Source: Kocuria rosea subsp. polaris (GTDB taxonomy: Bacteria; Actinomycetota; Actinomycetes; Actinomycetales; Micrococcaceae). From it: DNA of 64,000 bases. Position 1 is the stretch's first letter. Each line of letters begins with the position of its first letter. This document shows, piece by piece, positions 1-8,381 of this stretch. Both the position numbers and the translations under genes were made by a program. A model generated the notes under the pieces. That model ran no database searches and was not told the DNA's origin. It saw nothing but the letters and a program-made list of their open reading frames with translations. The stretch spans positions 1-64,000 of the forward strand of contig MLDA01000017.1 in assembly GCA_023896275.1 (NCBI GenBank), given 5' to 3'.

Positions 1-280
1 TTACGGAGATGCCGCCGGCGGCGTACGCCTGGCCCGCCATGCGCGCCTCGAACTCGGCCGAGCGGTCGCCGGCGAAGAGCAGGTGCGTGTGCGAGTCGAC
101 CCAGCCGGGCAGCCCGGCACGGGCCCCGGCGTCGTGGACTTCGTCCGCGGCCGGGGCGTCGGCGGCGGCGCCGATCCAGGCGAAGCGCCCGTCCTCGACG
201 ACGACGGCCGCGTCGGCCAGCACCCGCCGCTCGGCGTCCTGGGTGGTCAGTTCGCCGATGTTGGTGATCAAGAGGCTCAT
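1..280 (-). CDS. hutI: Imidazolonepropionase HutI, N-terminal part (cut by window edge)
   Basis: Third enzyme of histidine degradation: hydrolyses 4-imidazolone-5-propionate to N-formimino-L-glutamate in the cytoplasm. Only about 93 residues are visible. They start [15 protein letters not shown] and include the metal-binding [16 protein letters not shown] motif of the amidohydrolase superfamily, followed by the start of the AGGIS segment. The ATG at 280 overlaps the hutF stop as ATGA, so the two genes are translationally coupled. The rest of the gene lies to the left of the window. The HutI-specific [10 protein letters not shown] signature and the hut neighbours make the call firm. Confidence 0.93.
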   Translation of the reverse strand, partial: MSLLITNIGELTTQDAERRVLADAAVVVEDGRFAWIGAAADAPAADEVHDAGARAGLPGWVDSHTHLLFAGDRSAEFEARMAGQAYAAGGISV

Positions 281-1497
281 GAGAACTCCGGGTGGTCGGT
301 GAGGAATCGGGCGTAGAGATCGGCCGGGTCGCCGAGGCGCGTGTGCACGCCGTCGCGGGCGACCTCGACGCCGGCGATCGTCACCGACGCGACGTCGGCG
401 GCGGTCGCGGTCAGCGGCAGCTGCGGCGCGCGGGACCCGGCGGTGCGCAGGCTGTCGGCCCGCACGTGCACGACGTCGTCGTTCGCTCCCAGCCCGAGGC
501 TGGCCAGGCCGCCGGTACGGGCGGCGGCGGCGAGCTCGGCCGGGGCGAAGCGGCCGCGGATCCCGGTGCGCAGGCGCTCACCGTGCTCGAGGGCGCGCAT
601 CTCGAGGTAGGGGTCGATTACGGCGTGCTGGTCGGTGCCGAGGGCGATGACGGCGCCGGCATCCGCGAGCTCGCGGGCCGGCCCGATGCCGTCGGCGAGG
701 TCCGCCTCCGTCGTCGGGCACATGACGATCGCGCAGCCGGCCGAGCCGAGGGCGGCGATGTCCGCGTCCGTCAGGTGGGTCGCGTGCACCGCCGAGAGCC
801 GGGCCGTGAGCAGGCCGTGTTTCGCCAGCAATCCGGCGGGCGTGGTCCCGTGTGCGGCGAGGCACGCGGCGTTCTCGGCCGGCTGTTCGGAGAGGTGAAC
901 GTGCAGCGGCTCGCCTGCGGGCAGGCCGGCGGCGATGACGCCGAGGTCGGCCGGCGGGACCGCGCGCACCGAGTGGATCGCCGCACCGAGCGTGATCAGG
1001 CCGGTTCCGGCGTCCTCCTCGGCGAGCGCGGCGCGCAGGGACGCGTGCCGGGCGAGCCAGCCGGCGGCGTCGCCGTCGCTGAAGCGCCGCTGCGTCTCGT
1101 TGAGCGCGAGCGCGTTGCCGTCGGCGTCGAGGCCGCCGGAGAGGTAGCAGGTGTCGAGCAGCACGAGCCGGATGCCGGCGCTCTTGGCGGCCCGGGCGAG
1201 CGCGCGCTCCATGTCGTGGTCCGGGTAGGGCGTGCCGCCCGGCGCGTGGTGCAGGTAGTGGAACTCGCCGACGGCGGTCCACCCGGTGACGACCATCTCG
1301 GCGAAGAGCGCGGTCGCGAGCTGCTCGTAGCCCTCGGGGTCGAGGGACTCAGCGGCCGCGTACATCTGCTCGCGCCACGTCCAGAAGTCGCCGGCTCCCC
1401 CGGCCGCGCCCTCGTGGGTGCGGCCGCGCAGGATCCGGTGGAAGGCATGCGAGTGGGCGTTGATCGGCCCCGGAACGGCGACGGTCGCGGCGCTCAC
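277..1497 (-). CDS. hutF: Formimidoylglutamate deiminase HutF (short N-terminus)
   Basis: Converts N-formimino-L-glutamate to N-formyl-L-glutamate and ammonia in the HutF branch of histidine degradation. The protein is an amidohydrolase-fold enzyme of 406 residues. It shows the metal pair NAHSHAF (His15/His17), [19 protein letters not shown] and [18 protein letters not shown] near the C-terminus. The GTG start at 1497 overlaps the upstream stop (GTGA). Family members are normally about 450 residues, with some 50 residues before the HSHAF motif; here only about 14 precede it. The open frame continues upstream, but only as an arginine-rich shadow of the M20 gene, so the short N-terminus looks real rather than a misplaced start. 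Confidence 0.88.
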   Translation of the reverse strand: MSAATVAVPGPINAHSHAFHRILRGRTHEGAAGGAGDFWTWREQMYAAAESLDPEGYEQLATALFAEMVVTGWTAVGEFHYLHHAPGGTPYPDHDMERALARAAKSAGIRLVLLDTCYLSGGLDADGNALALNETQRRFSDGDAAGWLARHASLRAALAEEDAGTGLITLGAAIHSVRAVPPADLGVIAAGLPAGEPLHVHLSEQPAENAACLAAHGTTPAGLLAKHGLLTARLSAVHATHLTDADIAALGSAGCAIVMCPTTEADLADGIGPARELADAGAVIALGTDQHAVIDPYLEMRALEHGERLRTGIRGRFAPAELAAAARTGGLASLGLGANDDVVHVRADSLRTAGSRAPQLPLTATAADVASVTIAGVEVARDGVHTRLGDPADLYARFLTDHPEFS

Positions 1498-2810
1498 AGC
1501 AAGTCCTCCAGCGCGTCGGCGAGCGCGGCGGTGCCGGCGGTCGCGTCGTCGTCCTCGACATACTCCTCCGGCGAGTGGCTGATGCCCGAGGGGTTGCGCA
1601 CGAAGAGCATGCCGGTGGGCACCTCGGCGGCGAGGACGCCGGCGTCGTGTCCGGCGCCCGTGGCCAGGGCCGGGGCGCCCGGCACCGTTCGCGCCGCGGA
1701 GGCGGCCAAGGCGCGCGTCAGGGACGCGTCGAAGTGCACGGTGGCCGAGAGCGATTCCTCGGTCAGCTCGGCACCACAGCCCTCGAGCGCGGCGATGCGC
1801 TGGGCCTGCTCGTGGATCTGCGTGACGAGGGCCGCGGTCACGGCGTCGTCGGCGTGGCGCACGTCCATCCAGAGATCGACGCGGGAGGCGATCACGTTGG
1901 TGCCGCCGGGGACCGGTTCGAGCCGGCCGACGGTCGCGCGGGCCCCGGCCTGCGCGGCGCCGATGCTGCGGATCGCGAGCACGGCCTGCGACGCGGCGAT
2001 CATCGGGTCGGCGCGGTCGGTCATGAGCGTGGTGCCGGCGTGGTTGCCCTGGCCGGTGAAGGACAGGCGCCAGCGGCCGTGGCCGAGGATCGAGGAGGCG
2101 ACCGCGACGGCGGGGCCGCGCCCGGCGGCGTCCGTGTACTCCTCGGTGTTCAGGCCGCGGCCCTGCTCGACGTGCAGTTCGACGAAGTCGCCGATGCGCG
2201 AGAGGGCAAGCTCGTCGCGGCCCATCGCGTCCGGGTCGAGACCGATCGCGCGGGAGGCCTCGGCGAAGGTCGTGCCGCGCTCGTCCTTGAGGTTCAGAGC
2301 GCGCACGGGGTCGATCGCACCCGTGATGAGGCGCGAGCCCAGGCAGGCGACGCCGAACGCCGATCCCTCCTCCTCGGGGAAGACGGCGATCGCGAAGGCA
2401 CGGCGGCGCGCCAGCGTGCCGGCGGCCTCGCGGGCGGCGAGGACATCGAAGGCGGCGAGGGCGGAGGCGACGCCGAGCGGGCCGTCGAACGGGCCACCGC
2501 CGGGCACCGAGTCGAGGTGGGAACCGGTGACGAGCGCGCCGGCGCGGGGATCGGTGCCGGCGGCGCCGTCGTCGTGCTGTCCGGGCAGATCCCACCACGC
2601 CCAGATGACGCCGTTGGCGTCGCGCTCGACGGCGAGGCCGCGGGCGGTGGCCTCGGCGACGAACCACTCGCGTAGTTCGAGCTCGGCGGACGAGTAGACG
2701 GGGCGCGAGTAGCCGCCGCGGCGGGCGTCGCGGCCGGTGTCGGCGATGGCCGCCATGAGGGAGTTGACGGCGGCGAGGCGGGGGGCCTCGCTGGTGGGGG
2801 CTTCTGTCAT
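1494..2810 (-). CDS. M20 family amidohydrolase (allantoate amidohydrolase / N-carbamoyl amino acid hydrolase type)
   Basis: Zinc-dependent M20 hydrolase of 438 residues. Metal and catalytic motifs visible in order are GSHLDSVPGGGPFDGPLGV, FPEEEGSAFG, ELHVEQG and, near the end, GHDAGVLA and GISHSPEEY. This pattern is that of allantoate amidohydrolases and N-carbamoyl-L-amino-acid hydrolases. It sits inside the hut operon, one base from the permease stop and overlapping hutF (GTGA). No hutG is visible in the window, so it may hydrolyse N-formylglutamate; that substrate is inference. The ATG at 2810 is chosen because GGAAGG lies seven bases upstream; an in-frame ATG at 2825 would fall inside the permease gene. 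Confidence 0.85.
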   Translation of the reverse strand: MTEAPTSEAPRLAAVNSLMAAIADTGRDARRGGYSRPVYSSAELELREWFVAEATARGLAVERDANGVIWAWWDLPGQHDDGAAGTDPRAGALVTGSHLDSVPGGGPFDGPLGVASALAAFDVLAAREAAGTLARRRAFAIAVFPEEEGSAFGVACLGSRLITGAIDPVRALNLKDERGTTFAEASRAIGLDPDAMGRDELALSRIGDFVELHVEQGRGLNTEEYTDAAGRGPAVAVASSILGHGRWRLSFTGQGNHAGTTLMTDRADPMIAASQAVLAIRSIGAAQAGARATVGRLEPVPGGTNVIASRVDLWMDVRHADDAVTAALVTQIHEQAQRIAALEGCGAELTEESLSATVHFDASLTRALAASAARTVPGAPALATGAGHDAGVLAAEVPTGMLFVRNPSGISHSPEEYVEDDDATAGTAALADALEDLL

Positions 2811-2811
2811 G

Positions 2812-4149
2812 TCATGACCTTCCAACGATGAGGTAGGCGAGGGGCGTGGCGAGGATCAGGGTCAGGGCCACACGCTGGGCCCAGACGACCACGAGCTGCC
2901 ACAGCTTGATCGGGATGCGCGTGGCCAGGATGCAGGGCACGAGCGCGGAGAAGAAGATGATCGCGGAGACGCAGACGACGCCGATGACCAGGCGCAGCAG
3001 TTCGGATGGGTGCCCGGCCACGACGGTCGCCGGCAGGAACATCTCGGCGATGCCGACGGCCGAGGCCTTGGCCGCGAGCATCGGGTCCGGCAGCTGCAGC
3101 GCCCACGTGAGCGGGAAGAAGATGTAGCCGAGCCAGTCGAAGACGGGCGTGTAGCGGGCGAGGACGAGGCCGAGCAGGCCGACCGAGAGGATCGAGGGCA
3201 GGATCGCCATCGCCATCAGCACGCCGTCCTTGAAGTTGCTCCAGACGTTGCGGCCGAGGCTCGGCGCCTGCGCGAGGACGCCGCGTGCCTCCGACCAGGC
3301 CGCTGCGATGCGAGAGCCGGTGACCTGTCGCTCCGGCTTCGCCTCGACCCCTTCGAAGGTCTCGTCGGGGATTCGGCTCAGCGGCGGGATGCGGACCGTG
3401 ATCGCGGTGACAGTGAACGTGACCGCGAACGTCAGGAAGAAGTACGGCAGCCACAGGTGCATGAGTTCCAGCGTCTTGGCGACGATCAGCATGAACGTCA
3501 CCGAGACCGTCGAGAATCCGGTGGCGATGATCGCCGCGTCGCGGGCCGTGTAGCGCCCGGACTGGTAGACCCGGTTGGTGATCAGCAGGCCCAGGGAGTA
3601 GCTGCCCACGAAGGAGGCGACGGCGTCGATCGCCGAGCGCCCGGGCGTGCGCCAGAGCGGGCGCATGACCGGCTGCAGCATCACGCCGACGAACTCCATG
3701 AGCCCGTAGCCGACCAGCAGGGCCAGGAACACGGCCCCGATCGGGACGATGAGCCCGACCGGGATCACGAGCTTCTCGAACAGGAACGGTCCGAGGTCCG
3801 GTTCGAACAGCCACGCCGGACCGACGCCGAAGACGAGCGCGACGCCGGCGGCCAGACCCGCGATGTTCAGGAAGGCGAACACGCGCTTGGTGCCGGACTC
3901 CCGCCAGCGCCCCGTCGCGAACGGGTACACGGTGCCGGCGGCGATCAGCACCAGCGCCACGTACTGCACGGCCCCGCCGAGCAGGGTCGCCGCGAACGTG
4001 ACGAGGTGGTCGAGCGGGATCGTGTTCTTCTCCCCAATGGTGATGGGGACGAAGAACATGAAGAGGCCCACGGCGCTGTAGAGGAAGAAGCGCCAGAGTC
4101 CGCGCGTGGCGGCGGGTGCGGACGTCGTTGTCCGGGGTGGCTGTTCCAT
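2812..4149 (-). CDS. YjiH family membrane permease, probable histidine/urocanate-related transporter
   Basis: Polytopic membrane protein of 445 residues with roughly ten hydrophobic segments, in two halves separated by a charged loop around residues 260-290 (RIPDETFEGVEAKPERQ). The segments FVGSYSLGLLITNRVYQSGRY and AVGIAEMFLPATVVAG match the nucleoside-recognition (Gate) type fold of the YjiH family, members of which recur beside hut genes. Its position between hutU and the M20 gene suggests uptake of histidine or a pathway intermediate; the substrate is inferred from context only. AGGAG lies eight bases before the ATG. The stop is one base from the start of the M20 gene. Confidence 0.82.
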   Translation of the reverse strand: MEQPPRTTTSAPAATRGLWRFFLYSAVGLFMFFVPITIGEKNTIPLDHLVTFAATLLGGAVQYVALVLIAAGTVYPFATGRWRESGTKRVFAFLNIAGLAAGVALVFGVGPAWLFEPDLGPFLFEKLVIPVGLIVPIGAVFLALLVGYGLMEFVGVMLQPVMRPLWRTPGRSAIDAVASFVGSYSLGLLITNRVYQSGRYTARDAAIIATGFSTVSVTFMLIVAKTLELMHLWLPYFFLTFAVTFTVTAITVRIPPLSRIPDETFEGVEAKPERQVTGSRIAAAWSEARGVLAQAPSLGRNVWSNFKDGVLMAMAILPSILSVGLLGLVLARYTPVFDWLGYIFFPLTWALQLPDPMLAAKASAVGIAEMFLPATVVAGHPSELLRLVIGVVCVSAIIFFSALVPCILATRIPIKLWQLVVVWAQRVALTLILATPLAYLIVGRS

Positions 4150-4158
4150 CCGGATCTC

Positions 4159-5874
4159 CTACTCGGCCATCGGGATGCGGACGCCACGCTCGGCGGCGAC
4201 CTCGTTGGCGCGGTCGTAGCCGGCGTCGACGTGGCGGATGACGCCCATGCCCGGGTCGTTGGTCAGCAGCGCCTCGAGCTTGGCCGCGGCCAGCTCGGTG
4301 CCGTCGGCCACGGAGACCTGGCCGGCGTGGATCGAGCGACCGATGCCGACGCCGCCGCCGTGGTGGATCGAGACCCAGGTCGCGCCCGAGGAGGCGGCGG
4401 TCAGAGCGTTGAGCAGCGGCCAGTCGGCGATGGCGTCGGAGCCGTCAGCCATCGCCTCGGTCTCGCGGTAGGGGCTCGCGACGGAGCCGGAATCGAGGTG
4501 GTCGCGGCCGATGACGATCGGCGCGGAGACCTTGCCCTCGGCGACGAGGCGGTTGAAGAGCAGGCCGGCCTTGGCGCGGTCGCCGTAGCCGAGCCAGCAG
4601 ATGCGCGCCGGCAGGCCCTCGAACTCGACGCGCTCGGCGGCGGCGTCGAGCCACTTGTGCAGGTGTGCGTTCTCCGGGAAGAGCTCCTTGAGCGCCTCGT
4701 CGGTCACGCGGATGTCCTCCGGGTCGCCGGAGAGCGCGACCCAGCGGAAGGGGCCGAGGCCCTCGCAGAAGAGCGGGCGGATGTAGGCCGGGACGAAGCC
4801 GGGGAATTCGAAGGCGCGGTCGTAGCCGCCCTTGCGGGCCTCGTCGCGGATGGAGTTGCCGTAGTCGAAGACCTCGGCGCCGGCGTCCTGGAACTCGACC
4901 ATGGCGCGCACCTGCTTGGCCATCGAGGCCTGGGCCTTGAGCGTGAAGTCCTCCGGGTCGGCGGCGGCCGCGGCGTGCCACTGCTCCATGGAGATGCCCT
5001 CGGGCAGGTAGGACAGCGGGTCATGGGCGGAGGTCTGATCGGTGACGACGTCGATCGTGAGCTCGCCGGCGGTGTGGCGGCGCAGCAGCTCGCCGAAGAC
5101 CTCGGCGGCGTTGCCGACGTAACCCACGGACCAGCCACGGCGCTCGGCCTTGGCGCGGTTGACCTTCTCGATGGCGACGTCGAGATCGGTCTCGACCTCG
5201 TCCAGGTAACGCTTGGAGGCGCGGCGGCGCAGGCGGGTCTCGTCGACGTCGACGATGAGGCAGGCGCCGTCGTTGAGGGTCACGGCGAGCGGCTGGGCGC
5301 CGCCCATGCCGCCGCAGCCGCCCGTCAGCGTCAGCGTGCCGGCCAGGGGGCCTTCGGTCTCGGAGCCGGCGGCCAGGCGGCCTTCGGCCTGGAGCTTGCG
5401 GCCGACGGCGGCGAAGGTCTCGTAGGTGCCCTGGAGGATGCCCTGGGTGCCGATGTAGATCCAGGACCCGGCGGTCATCTGGCCGTACATCATCAGCTCT
5501 TCGGCCTCGAGCTTGCGGAACTCGGGCCACGTGGCCCAGTCGCCGACGAGGTTGGAGTTGGCGATGAGTACGCGCGGGGCCCACTTGTTGGTCGTGAAGA
5601 CGCCGACGGGCTTGCCGGACTGCACGAGCAGGGTCTCGTTGTCCTCGAGGTTCTCCAGCGTGCGGGTGATGGCGTCGTATGCCTCCCACGAGCGGGCGGC
5701 GCGGCCGGTGCCGCCGTAGACCACGAGGTCCTCGGGGCGCTCGGCGACCTCGGGGTCGAGGTTGTTCATCAGCATGCGCAGCGGGGCCTCGGTCTGCCAG
5801 GACTTGGCGGTGATCTCGGTGCCGCGGGCCGCGCGGATGCTGCGGGACGGGTCGTGCTGGGTGAAGGTGCTCAT
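4159..5874 (-). CDS. hutU: Urocanate hydratase HutU
   Basis: Second step of histidine degradation: adds water to urocanate to give imidazolonepropionate, using tightly bound NAD+ as electrophile. Its 571 residues are close to the usual length of about 555-560. Visible signatures include [14 protein letters not shown], the NAD-binding [13 protein letters not shown] loop, [15 protein letters not shown] and [19 protein letters not shown]. The Cys of the LPARICW motif (about residue 426) should correspond to the catalytic Cys410 of the Pseudomonas putida enzyme. The ATG overlaps the regulator stop as ATGA, so regulator and enzyme are co-translated. Confidence 0.97.
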   Translation of the reverse strand: MSTFTQHDPSRSIRAARGTEITAKSWQTEAPLRMLMNNLDPEVAERPEDLVVYGGTGRAARSWEAYDAITRTLENLEDNETLLVQSGKPVGVFTTNKWAPRVLIANSNLVGDWATWPEFRKLEAEELMMYGQMTAGSWIYIGTQGILQGTYETFAAVGRKLQAEGRLAAGSETEGPLAGTLTLTGGCGGMGGAQPLAVTLNDGACLIVDVDETRLRRRASKRYLDEVETDLDVAIEKVNRAKAERRGWSVGYVGNAAEVFGELLRRHTAGELTIDVVTDQTSAHDPLSYLPEGISMEQWHAAAAADPEDFTLKAQASMAKQVRAMVEFQDAGAEVFDYGNSIRDEARKGGYDRAFEFPGFVPAYIRPLFCEGLGPFRWVALSGDPEDIRVTDEALKELFPENAHLHKWLDAAAERVEFEGLPARICWLGYGDRAKAGLLFNRLVAEGKVSAPIVIGRDHLDSGSVASPYRETEAMADGSDAIADWPLLNALTAASSGATWVSIHHGGGVGIGRSIHAGQVSVADGTELAAAKLEALLTNDPGMGVIRHVDAGYDRANEVAAERGVRIPMAE

Positions 5875-6584
5875 GCGTTGTTCTCCTTGGTCGCGGCGTC
5901 AGCGGCGCTGGCCGGGGTCTGTTCTGTCGTGAGTAGGTGTGTGGCCTCGAGCGCGACGCGCGCGCCGATCGAGGCGGTGATCTCTTCGGTGATGCGGTAG
6001 GTGGGGACGACGACGGAGAGGGCGGCGACGACGCGCTCGTCGCCGGCCGTGCCCACCGTGACGGGCGCGGCGATCGCCGTGACGTCCTTCTCGACGCCGC
6101 GGTCGACGACGACGTAGCCCGCCTCCGGGGTGCCCCCGCGCAGGACGGTGCCGACGGCGGTCCCGTCCAGCGGGATGCTGCGCCCGACCCACGAGGCGTG
6201 GCGCACCGAGTGGGTGCCCTCCTCGACCGCGATGTAGATGCTGTGCTCCTGGGCGGTGCCGCCGGCGGCCGGGACGCTGAGGTACGCCGACTCCCCGGTC
6301 GTTGCGACGAGTCGGCGCAGCGGGTCGGCTGCGAGGGAGACGAGCGATTCGTGGCTGAGTGCCTGGGCACCCAGCTGGACGATCCGCATCCCGGGGCGGT
6401 AGCCGGCATCGTCCTGCTTGCGCACGAAGCCGCTGGCCTCGAGCGTGCGCAGTAAACGCAGGGCCGTGGAGGCCGAGAGGCCCGTCTCGCGGGAGGCCTC
6501 CGCGAGGCTGAGGCTGCCGGAATCGCACACGGCGCCGAGCAGCGCGAGTGCCCGGTCGACGGTGCGGGTACCCGATTCGGCCAT
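5871..6584 (-). CDS. IclR family transcriptional regulator of the hut genes
   Basis: 237-residue IclR-type regulator. Residues 5-65 form the winged helix-turn-helix ([15 protein letters not shown] ... [19 protein letters not shown]). The remainder is the effector-binding IclR_C domain, with a typical [10 protein letters not shown]-like segment ([13 protein letters not shown]). AGGAGG stands seven bases before the ATG. It is the first gene of the leftward hut operon and overlaps hutU by four bases, so it is autoregulated if it binds the shared intergenic region. It most likely senses urocanate or histidine and controls both the leftward operon and hutH. The ligand and the sign of regulation are inferred. 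Confidence 0.9.
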   Translation of the reverse strand: MAESGTRTVDRALALLGAVCDSGSLSLAEASRETGLSASTALRLLRTLEASGFVRKQDDAGYRPGMRIVQLGAQALSHESLVSLAADPLRRLVATTGESAYLSVPAAGGTAQEHSIYIAVEEGTHSVRHASWVGRSIPLDGTAVGTVLRGGTPEAGYVVVDRGVEKDVTAIAAPVTVGTAGDERVVAALSVVVPTYRITEEITASIGARVALEATHLLTTEQTPASAADAATKENNA

Positions 6585-6598
6585 GATCCCTCCTAGAT

Positions 6599-6695
6599 TC
6601 TTCGAAGATTTCGCCCGTAGAGGCCTTCCAGTCTTGCCACCGGGCGAAATCTACGTTTCACTTATTGAAACGTGAATTGCACCGATTGGCAAGAC
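6599..6695. promoter_or_regulatory. Divergent hut control region with four inverted repeats
   Basis: The 144 bases between the regulator and hutH hold several nested palindromes. TCTTCGAAGA lies at 6599-6608. TTTCGCCCG at 6609-6617 pairs with CGGGCGAAA at 6641-6649. GTCTTGCCA at 6631-6639 pairs with TGGCAAGAC at 6687-6695. ACGTTTCA at 6653-6660 pairs with TGAAACGT at 6666-6673 across five bases. The last one has the size and TTTCA-N5-TGAAA form of an IclR-family operator. TTGAAA at 6665-6670 could also serve as a -35 for hutH. All arms are perfect by eye; their roles are inferred. Confidence 0.6.
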
Positions 6696-6728
6696 CCCAA
6701 AGTCATCGCCCCACCCGGAAGGACTCCC

Positions 6729-8291
6729 ATGACCACCACGATCCCCCTCACCCCAGCAGCGCTCTCGCCCGAGGACGTCGTCGCCGTCGCCCGCCACGGT
6801 GCGCACGTGAGCATCTCCGCCGAATCCGCGGCCGCCATGACGCAGTCGCGCAAGGTCATCGACGACCTCGCGCACGACACCCGCCCGCACTACGGCGTCT
6901 CCACCGGCTTCGGCGCGCTGGCCACCAAGCAGATCCCGTCCGAGCTGCGCGCCCAGCTTCAGCGCTCCCTCATCCGCTCGCACGCCGCCTCTTCAGGTGC
7001 CGAGGTCGACCGCGAGGTCGTCCGCGGCCTCATGCTCAACCGCCTGCACACCATGGCCACCGGCCGCACGGGCGTGCGCCCGGAAGTCGCCGAGGCCTAC
7101 GCCGCGGTCCTGAACGCCGGGATCACCCCGGTCGTCGGCGAGTACGGCTCGCTCGGCTGCTCGGGTGACCTCGCCCCGCTCTCGCACTGTGCGCTCGCGG
7201 TCATGGGCGAAGGCCAGGTCCGCACCGCCGACGGCGAGCTCGTCGACGCCGCCGACGCCCTGGCCGCAGCCGGCATCACCCCCATCGTCCTGGCCGAGAA
7301 GGAGGGCCTGGCCCTCATCAACGGCACCGACGGCATGCTCGGCATGCTGCTGCTGGCCGCTTCCGACCTGCACCGCCTCGTCTCAACCGCCGACCTGGCC
7401 GCCGCGATGAGCGTCGAGGGCCTGCTCGGCACCGACAGCGTCTTCGCCGAGGACCTGCACGCCCTGCGCCCGCAGCCCGGCCAGCTCGCCTCGGCCGCCA
7501 ACATGCGCGCCGTCCTGACCGGCTCGCCCCTCATCCAGGCGCAGAAGGACGGCGCCCACGCCTTCACCCGCGTGCAGGACGCGTACTCGCTGCGCTGCGC
7601 CCCGCAGGTGCACGGCGCGGTGCGCGCGACGCTGGACCACGCCGAGTCGGTCGCCGGTTACGAGCTCGCCTCCGCCGTCGACAACCCCGTCGTCACCACG
7701 GACGGCCGCGTGGAGTCCAACGGCAACTTCCACGGCGCCCCGGTCGGCTACGTGCTCGACTTCCTCGCCATCGCGACGGCGGACCTCGCCTCGATCTCCG
7801 AGCGCCGCACCGACCGCTTCCTCGACAAGGCCCGCAGCCACGGCCTCAATGCGTTCCTCGCCGACGATCCCGGCGTCGACTCGGGCCACATGATCGCCCA
7901 GTACACGCAGGCCGGCATCGTTTCCGAGCTCAAGCGCCTCGCCAACCCGGCCTCGGTGGACTCGATCCCGAGCTCGGCCATGCAGGAGGACCACGTGTCG
8001 ATGGGCTGGGCGGCCGGCCTCAAGCTGCGCCGCAGCGTTGACGGCCTGACCCGCGTACTCGCGATCGAGCTGCTCACGAGCGCCCGCGCCCTCGACATGC
8101 GCGACGGCGGCCTCGCCACGAGCCAGTCCTCCCCCGTCATCACCGCGGTGCGCGCCGCGATCCGCGAAGTCGTCGAGGGCCCGGGCACGGACCGCTACCT
8201 AGCCCCGGAGATCGAGGCGGTCCGCCGACTCGTCGACGACGGCACGCTGCTCGCGGCCGCGAACTCGGCGGCGGCCTCGCCGCTGATCTGA
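6729..8291 (+). CDS. hutH: Histidine ammonia-lyase HutH
   Basis: First step of histidine degradation: deaminates L-histidine to urocanate. The protein has 520 residues, near the usual length of about 510. The active-site loop reads GSLGCSGDLAPLSH, with Cys144-Ser145-Gly146 in place of the common Ala-Ser-Gly that cyclises to the MIO electrophile. Also visible are YGVSTGFGALA, the DNPVV segment (about residue 320) and GNFHGAPVGY. GGAAGGA at 6717-6723 sets the ATG at 6729; an in-frame ATG at 6672 lies inside the operator and lacks a ribosome site. It reads away from the other hut genes, from a shared control region. Confidence 0.96.
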   Translation: MTTTIPLTPAALSPEDVVAVARHGAHVSISAESAAAMTQSRKVIDDLAHDTRPHYGVSTGFGALATKQIPSELRAQLQRSLIRSHAASSGAEVDREVVRGLMLNRLHTMATGRTGVRPEVAEAYAAVLNAGITPVVGEYGSLGCSGDLAPLSHCALAVMGEGQVRTADGELVDAADALAAAGITPIVLAEKEGLALINGTDGMLGMLLLAASDLHRLVSTADLAAAMSVEGLLGTDSVFAEDLHALRPQPGQLASAANMRAVLTGSPLIQAQKDGAHAFTRVQDAYSLRCAPQVHGAVRATLDHAESVAGYELASAVDNPVVTTDGRVESNGNFHGAPVGYVLDFLAIATADLASISERRTDRFLDKARSHGLNAFLADDPGVDSGHMIAQYTQAGIVSELKRLANPASVDSIPSSAMQEDHVSMGWAAGLKLRRSVDGLTRVLAIELLTSARALDMRDGGLATSQSSPVITAVRAAIREVVEGPGTDRYLAPEIEAVRRLVDDGTLLAAANSAAASPLI

Positions 8292-8320
8292 CCATAGGCC
8301 TTCCGGCACGCGGTCGCGGA

Positions 8321-8349
8321 TATACTCAGCGGTAGTTCACCTGGTGAAC
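8321..8349 (+). promoter_or_regulatory. Promoter -10 and 15-bp palindromic operator before the RND gene
   Basis: TATACT at 8321-8326 makes a good -10 box. Nine bases further on, the sequence GTTCACCTGGTGAAC (8335-8349) is a perfect palindrome with seven-base arms around one T, placed over the expected transcription start. That arrangement is typical of a TetR- or MarR-type repressor site. The RND gene begins at 8382. No regulator gene lies next to it, so the cognate repressor would be encoded elsewhere. Confidence 0.6.
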
Positions 8350-8381
8350 GTCCCCGTATCCTCGACCGGAAGACGACTCCG

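Noticed and set aside
3010-6000. A 996-codon plus-strand frame across the YjiH permease and hutU
   Set aside because: It overlaps two clearly recognised enzymes and has the Arg/Asp/Gly composition of a shadow frame.
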